A DNA stretch of 64,000 nucleotides, from assembly GCA_027486765.1 (NCBI GenBank), contig JAIXOO010000139.1, forward strand, positions 1 to 64,000, in the 5' to 3' direction. A program made the position numbers and the translations under genes. The DNA is from Saprospiraceae bacterium (GTDB taxonomy: Bacteria; Bacteroidota; Bacteroidia; Chitinophagales; Saprospiraceae). The notes beneath the pieces were generated by a model. The model was not told the origin of the DNA. It saw nothing but the letters and a program-made list of their open reading frames with translations, and made no database searches. Positions within the stretch are counted from its first letter, which is position 1. Every line of letters starts with the position of its first letter. This document shows positions 60,318 to 64,000 of this stretch, piece after piece.

Positions 60318-60491
60318 TTAGTCACATTGCAATGTGTACGTTCCCCCATGTCCAAATATCGAGTAGGTTGTTAGCAAGACATGATACTGATCAGGTTTTT
60401 CGTCCAGCAGGTGTTGCATTACTGCTCCGATTTGACTGCACAGGATCCCCCCTTGTAGCGCTTCCAAATTTTGATTCGGTAAAACTTTCAT
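60318..60491 (-). CDS. GG-leader precursor peptide 2 (57 aa, bacteriocin-like)
   Basis: Leader MKVLPNQNLEALQGG followed by a predicted 42-residue mature part: ILCSQIGAVMQHLLDEKP at the start and TTYSIFGHGGTYTLQCD at the end. Cysteines at precursor positions 18 and 56 align exactly with precursor 1. The middle (about residues 22-40) differs completely between the two, as expected for diversifying toxin or signal peptides with a constant scaffold. It lies 26 bp after the C39 exporter gene and 73 bp before the copy-2 thioredoxin gene. Confidence 0.85.
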   Translation of the reverse strand: MKVLPNQNLEALQGGILCSQIGAVMQHLLDEKPDQYHVLLTTYSIFGHGGTYTLQCD

Positions 60492-60517
60492 CGGTTATGA
60501 ATTTAGTTGTGAAAAAA

Positions 60518-62656
60518 TCAAATACCTACAGACTCCCCTATTTCGCTCACAATCATTTGCCCTTCAATTTTGTACACCTTATCCACCCCATCCAAGAGGT
60601 CACTCCGATGCGTAAGCAATAAAATGCCCATCCGGGATTTTAACTGCATTAAGATCTGGTGTACAAAGGCTTCAGCACTTTGATCCAAGGCTGAACTGGG
60701 CTCATCTAACAGCAACAATTGTGGTTGTTTCCACAAGGCTCTGGCCAATCCAATTAGTTGTTTTTGGCCACCGGAAGGGCTGATTCCATTTTGACCGATC
60801 AGGGTGTTGACCCCTTGAGGGAATTTATCGAAATAAGGCGAAAAGCCATACTGCTCCAAAAAGTCAAAAAAAAGCTGGGGGCTTTCAGGTATACTCCCAA
60901 ACAAAATATTTTCCGCCAATGAGCCATTGAAAATTTTCACTTCTTGCTCCACTACACCCAAGCAGTTTCTCCAAGCACTAGTAGCAATCAAGTCCAGATC
61001 GATGCCGTTCACTTTAATTTTACCTTGTTCCTGCTTGTAAAATTTTTGGAGGGTTTGTAAAAGGGTACTTTTGCCGCTGCCTGTTTCACCCATGAGCACC
61101 ACCAGTTCCCCTTTTTTTACAGAGAGACTTACTGATTCGAGCAGGGGGTTGCGTCCAGGAAAACGAAAACTGAGGTTTTGCACTTGCAATTCCTGAAAAT
61201 CTTTGACCTGGGCCAAATCTTGCTCGGTATTTGGATCAAACTCGGCCTGCAGCCCGGTGAACTCCTTCATCCGATCAAAAGCCACCCGCGCCTCTTGCAA
61301 CTGGATATTGGTCATGGCCAGCCTGGATGCGGCCGCAATCAGCATTCCGGACATTTGGAGTACGGCCATCAGGGATCCCACGGTCATCCCTCCGCGCAAT
61401 ACATGCCACGAAATGTAGAGCAACAATAAACCAGTAAAAACTGAGCTAAGCAACTCCGTCCAAAATCCAAAGTTCATTCCCACTTTGCCCAGTTCCAACG
61501 AACGTTGCTGAAAAATGGCATACACATTTTTGAGCGAATGGATGAAATGGGTTTCCCGGTTAAAAAGCTTGATGGTTCCCGCACCTTGAACTGCCTCCAC
61601 AAAAGTGCTTTCCGCATTGCTGTAACTTATCATGGCCTCTTTTTGGCTTTTCAATATGGGTTGATGATAACGCCAGGCTATCCAAAAGAACAAAGGCAGC
61701 CAGGCCAACATCACCACACCCGTCACCCAATTGTAGCTTAAGCCTCCGATGAGGACCACCAAAATCATCAAAAGGTCAATGGTACTGGAGGCCGACAATT
61801 GGCTTACTGTTCTTTGGATGCGAGAGGTATCATGCATGCGGGCAATCAGGTCTCCTGTGCGTCGATTGTCAAAAAAAGCTTTGGGTAGATGCAGCAGAGA
61901 CTCAAAAAAATACTGCACAATGCGCAAGTTAAAATCTCGGGCTTGTCGCAACAAAAACAATTGCCGGACATAGCCCAAGGCACTTCGGGCAAATAAGAGC
62001 ACCAAGAGCAGGCTTATACCCCCATACAAACGTACGTAATCCTTCTTGGGCAAAATATGATCGATCAATTGTTGGGAAAATACCGCTGTGCTGATGCCAA
62101 GAATGGCCAAAACCACCCCAATGACCACCGCCATACCCAATAAATTCAGGTCTTCCTGCAAAAATGACCACATCCAGCGCCATTGACTTTGGGGGCTATT
62201 TTTTTCGGCTTGTGGTGCGTCAGCAGGGAATTTAAAAAGCAGTAGTGTTTTGGATTGCCATACATCATCTAATTCTTCTGCGGTATATTCTTCTACCATC
62301 CCTTTCCCCGGGTCACTGACGATGTATCGCTGCAGGGCTTCATCGTAGCCCCAGTACACCAGATAATGGTAGAAATTGTTGCTTACAATGTGCAGGATAC
62401 AAATGTCTGCACAGGCTTTGAGGCTATCCAGATCAGCTTCGTAGCCGTCTACTTCCAGCCCGGTTTGGATGGCTGCCTGTTTTAGCCCCAACATGGTTGT
62501 GCCCGAGGCATTGGTGCCACTCCAATCGCGGAGTTGCTCCATGGATATGGTTTTGCCCCAATACTTGAGAATGGTTTGAAGGCAGGCTACTCCACAATCG
62601 GCTTGGTCGTGTTGGCGGACGGTGGCGCGTTGGAGTTGTTTGTAGGGGATGGTCAT
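60518..62656 (-). CDS. Peptidase-containing ABC exporter (C39 peptidase, PCAT)
   Basis: A 712-residue fusion. The N-terminal C39 cysteine peptidase (1-140) has catalytic Cys21 in QADCGVACLQTILKYWG, His97 in FYHYLVYWG and Asp115 in YIVSDPGKG. Six transmembrane helices span about 170-450. The ATPase domain has Walker A GETGSGKST (523-531), signature SPSGGQKQLIGLARAL and Walker B LLLLDEPSSALD. It would cut the GG leaders and pump the cores across the inner membrane. No HlyD or TolC gene is in the window; they may lie beyond the right edge. The stop lies 26 bp before precursor 2. Confidence 0.93.
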   Translation of the reverse strand: MTIPYKQLQRATVRQHDQADCGVACLQTILKYWGKTISMEQLRDWSGTNASGTTMLGLKQAAIQTGLEVDGYEADLDSLKACADICILHIVSNNFYHYLVYWGYDEALQRYIVSDPGKGMVEEYTAEELDDVWQSKTLLLFKFPADAPQAEKNSPQSQWRWMWSFLQEDLNLLGMAVVIGVVLAILGISTAVFSQQLIDHILPKKDYVRLYGGISLLLVLLFARSALGYVRQLFLLRQARDFNLRIVQYFFESLLHLPKAFFDNRRTGDLIARMHDTSRIQRTVSQLSASSTIDLLMILVVLIGGLSYNWVTGVVMLAWLPLFFWIAWRYHQPILKSQKEAMISYSNAESTFVEAVQGAGTIKLFNRETHFIHSLKNVYAIFQQRSLELGKVGMNFGFWTELLSSVFTGLLLLYISWHVLRGGMTVGSLMAVLQMSGMLIAAASRLAMTNIQLQEARVAFDRMKEFTGLQAEFDPNTEQDLAQVKDFQELQVQNLSFRFPGRNPLLESVSLSVKKGELVVLMGETGSGKSTLLQTLQKFYKQEQGKIKVNGIDLDLIATSAWRNCLGVVEQEVKIFNGSLAENILFGSIPESPQLFFDFLEQYGFSPYFDKFPQGVNTLIGQNGISPSGGQKQLIGLARALWKQPQLLLLDEPSSALDQSAEAFVHQILMQLKSRMGILLLTHRSDLLDGVDKVYKIEGQMIVSEIGESVGI

Positions 62657-62666
62657 GGCGGAAAGG

Positions 62667-63881
62667 TTAATGATTACGAATGATTGATTCTATCTCACCC
62701 CAATGCTGAGCAGGATTTCCCATCCATCGAATTTTCATTTGGTCATCCAGTAAAACAACAAAAGGGATTGTTTTGCTAGGGTTTAGAAATGATCCTAACG
62801 CTCGCCCCGCGTAAGCTTGCTGCCATGACATGTTGTTTTTCTGAATAAAATTTTGTACAAAATCTTCGCGATGATCTCCTGTATTGAGCCCAATTATCTC
62901 TAAAGTAGCTGCGTTTTTTTCACCCAACTGTCGAATAATGGGGAAGTCCTTGATGCAGGGGCCACACCAAGTAGCCCATAAATCCAGTAACATGAATTTC
63001 CCACTGCCTCTCTGGGTGTACAAGTTCACTGGCTCTGGCTTTCCGACTGGATAAAATGAAAAGTCAGGGACAATCGAAGCATTTTCAATGTTTTTTCCTT
63101 TCAAGTGCTGATTGATGTCTTCATCGGCGTATTGAAGGCTATCTAAGGTGCCTAAGGTTAAATTTTTTAGACGAGATTGTATTGATCCGATGGTAGTTGG
63201 CTTTATTTTAATTATAGAGGACTGTTGCGAAATGCCTTCCGACTGCCATTCGGAGCTCATCTTCAGCCCAAATGGTGTGAAAAAAGTATTGAAAAAATGT
63301 TGCTGTTGTTGATTTTTAGCAAACTTGAAGTCTTCAGCAATCCAGTGCAAGCTGACACTTCCTGTTCGCTTCGGATTATACTCTTGATAAAGTGTACAAG
63401 TGTAACCCTCAATTATTTTTGTTCTATTTTTTATTCTTTTGTAATTGGAATAATCAGCATTGAGCCAACCGCCCAAATCCTTCGTATTAGGCGAATTCTT
63501 TTGAGTTTGAGCATCTAATTCATTTTCTATTGGTTTTGCGCCCAGCACTATTTTTAATCCTGTTGATGGATTAATGATTAAAGCATAATCATTGGCTTGG
63601 TAATAATTTCTTTTTGTTTCTAAAGAATAAGTAGAAATTTGCTCAGCCCACAGGCTATCTCCTTTGAAGAAATAGGTAGCTTTAATTGAGTCAATTTTTT
63701 GAACTTTTTCAGCCAATTTGTACATTCCAATTGCATTTAATTTATCGGCTAATGCTTTTTTTGAATTTTCATTTTGTTGCGCAATAGTCAGAACTTCTAT
63801 CACGCCTTCAAAAGTTTGATTTTGAGCCAACAAAGAATGCCCAATGCAACACAACAAATAAATCAATGCGAATTTCATCAT
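62667..63881 (-). CDS. Exported GLPGLI-like / TlpA thioredoxin fusion, copy 3
   Basis: A 404-residue protein with signal peptide (MMKFALIYLLCCIGHSLLAQ). The N-terminal domain FEGVIEVLTIAQQNENSKKA and LHWIAEDFKFAKNQQQQHFF parallel the other copies but are far more divergent. The thioredoxin domain has CGPC (306-309) in DLWATWCGPCIKDFP and cis-proline KTIPFVVLL. It lies 10 bp upstream of the C39 exporter gene, so it is co-transcribed with it, and directly follows precursor 3. It represents the oldest of the three precursor-thioredoxin pairs. Confidence 0.85.
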   Translation of the reverse strand: MMKFALIYLLCCIGHSLLAQNQTFEGVIEVLTIAQQNENSKKALADKLNAIGMYKLAEKVQKIDSIKATYFFKGDSLWAEQISTYSLETKRNYYQANDYALIINPSTGLKIVLGAKPIENELDAQTQKNSPNTKDLGGWLNADYSNYKRIKNRTKIIEGYTCTLYQEYNPKRTGSVSLHWIAEDFKFAKNQQQQHFFNTFFTPFGLKMSSEWQSEGISQQSSIIKIKPTTIGSIQSRLKNLTLGTLDSLQYADEDINQHLKGKNIENASIVPDFSFYPVGKPEPVNLYTQRGSGKFMLLDLWATWCGPCIKDFPIIRQLGEKNAATLEIIGLNTGDHREDFVQNFIQKNNMSWQQAYAGRALGSFLNPSKTIPFVVLLDDQMKIRWMGNPAQHWGEIESIIRNH

Positions 63882-63900
63882 AGGATCAATATTTGTATGG

Positions 63901-63948
63901 TTTCTAGTGGCCCTAGAGCTTTTGGTTAAGCTCTAGGGCCACTAGAAA
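63901..63948. promoter_or_regulatory. Perfect 20-bp hairpin between precursor 3 and its thioredoxin gene
   Basis: TTTCTAGTGGCCCTAGAGCT (63901-63920) pairs perfectly with its complement at 63929-63948 around an 8-base loop. It starts 8 bp past the precursor 3 stop. It is the strongest of the three post-precursor hairpins; a weak terminator that lets some transcription pass to the exporter is likely. Confidence 0.8.
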
Positions 63949-63956
63949 AGTGGACA

Positions 63957-64000
63957 TTAAACGGGAGTACAAAGTGTGTATCCGTTATCTATCAAGTCGA
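63957..64000 (-). CDS. C-terminal end of a third precursor peptide (cut by window edge)
   Basis: The last 13 codons read DLIDNGYTLCTPV then TAA. The GYTLC ending parallels GTYTLQC of precursors 1 and 2, and the position (hairpin, then thioredoxin gene) is the same. The leader lies outside the window, so GG processing cannot be confirmed. A chance reading frame is possible. Confidence 0.6.
   Translation of the reverse strand, partial: DLIDNGYTLCTPV

Noticed and set aside
57480-63881. Lanthipeptide reading of the peptide locus
   Set aside because: No LanB/LanC/LanM-like, radical-SAM or YcaO gene is in the window, and the cores have only two cysteines placed far apart, so a disulfide is the simpler reading.

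Overview
The window looks like a chromosomal segment of a Bacteroidota member, probably class Saprospiria (Haliscomenobacter/Lewinella-like); the genus is an inference. Evidence: a 1870-residue secreted protein with SprB-type repeats and a type IX secretion C-terminal domain, PD40/OmpA and DUF6089 outer-membrane families, a RemB/Wzi-like barrel, GLPGLI-like thioredoxin proteins, -7 boxes of the TAnnTTTG type, few Shine-Dalgarno sequences, and an ATP synthase operon without beta/epsilon. No rRNA, tRNA or CRISPR array is visible.

Layout. 0-6.8 kb: a partial PD40/OmpA protein, a PaaE-like flavin/[2Fe-2S] reductase divergent from an AlkB-type hydroxylase, an RsmI-family methyltransferase and two small unknowns. 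6.9-14.3 kb: modBC without modA, an Rpn-like nuclease, a DUF6089 barrel and a Nat-type ABC exporter. 14.3-20.6 kb: a BlaI repressor with three operators and its M56 (BlaR1-like) protease, a LytTR regulator, a large helical unknown and a phage-antirepressor-like protein. 21-26.6 kb: the giant T9SS substrate. 26.6-46.1 kb: mostly housekeeping and envelope genes (rpiB, aldo/keto reductase, msrB, lytic transglycosylase, RND exporter, rnhB, GT2, short glycogen phosphorylase, heptose adenylyltransferase, flippase-like protein, rsmG). 46.3-51.9 kb: atpB-E-F-H-A-G. 52.2-53.9 kb: a GMC oxidoreductase.

The most interesting part is 53.9-64 kb, all on the minus strand: a peptide production and secretion locus. 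Two intact and one window-truncated small genes encode GG-leader, two-cysteine peptides. Each is followed by a strong intergenic hairpin and its own exported GLPGLI-like/TlpA-thioredoxin protein. The locus also holds a C39-peptidase ABC exporter, a small Sec-exported two-cysteine peptide, and an ABC ATPase with two permeases arranged like a lantibiotic-type immunity (LanFEG) module. No lanthionine synthetase, radical-SAM or YcaO enzyme is present, so the likely product is an unmodified, disulfide-bonded bacteriocin-like peptide family with one dedicated thiol-redox partner per peptide.

A second theme is a set of long imperfect intergenic palindromes whose arms consist of 6-9 bp words (GTTGAG, GGTTCCA, CACAAAGGA, ATGATGAGTG, TTTCTTAGG). 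They sit within a few bases of stop codons, even inside the atp operon, and in one case supply the last codons of the BlaI gene. A separate ~115 bp palindrome occurs twice with compensating changes in its stems.
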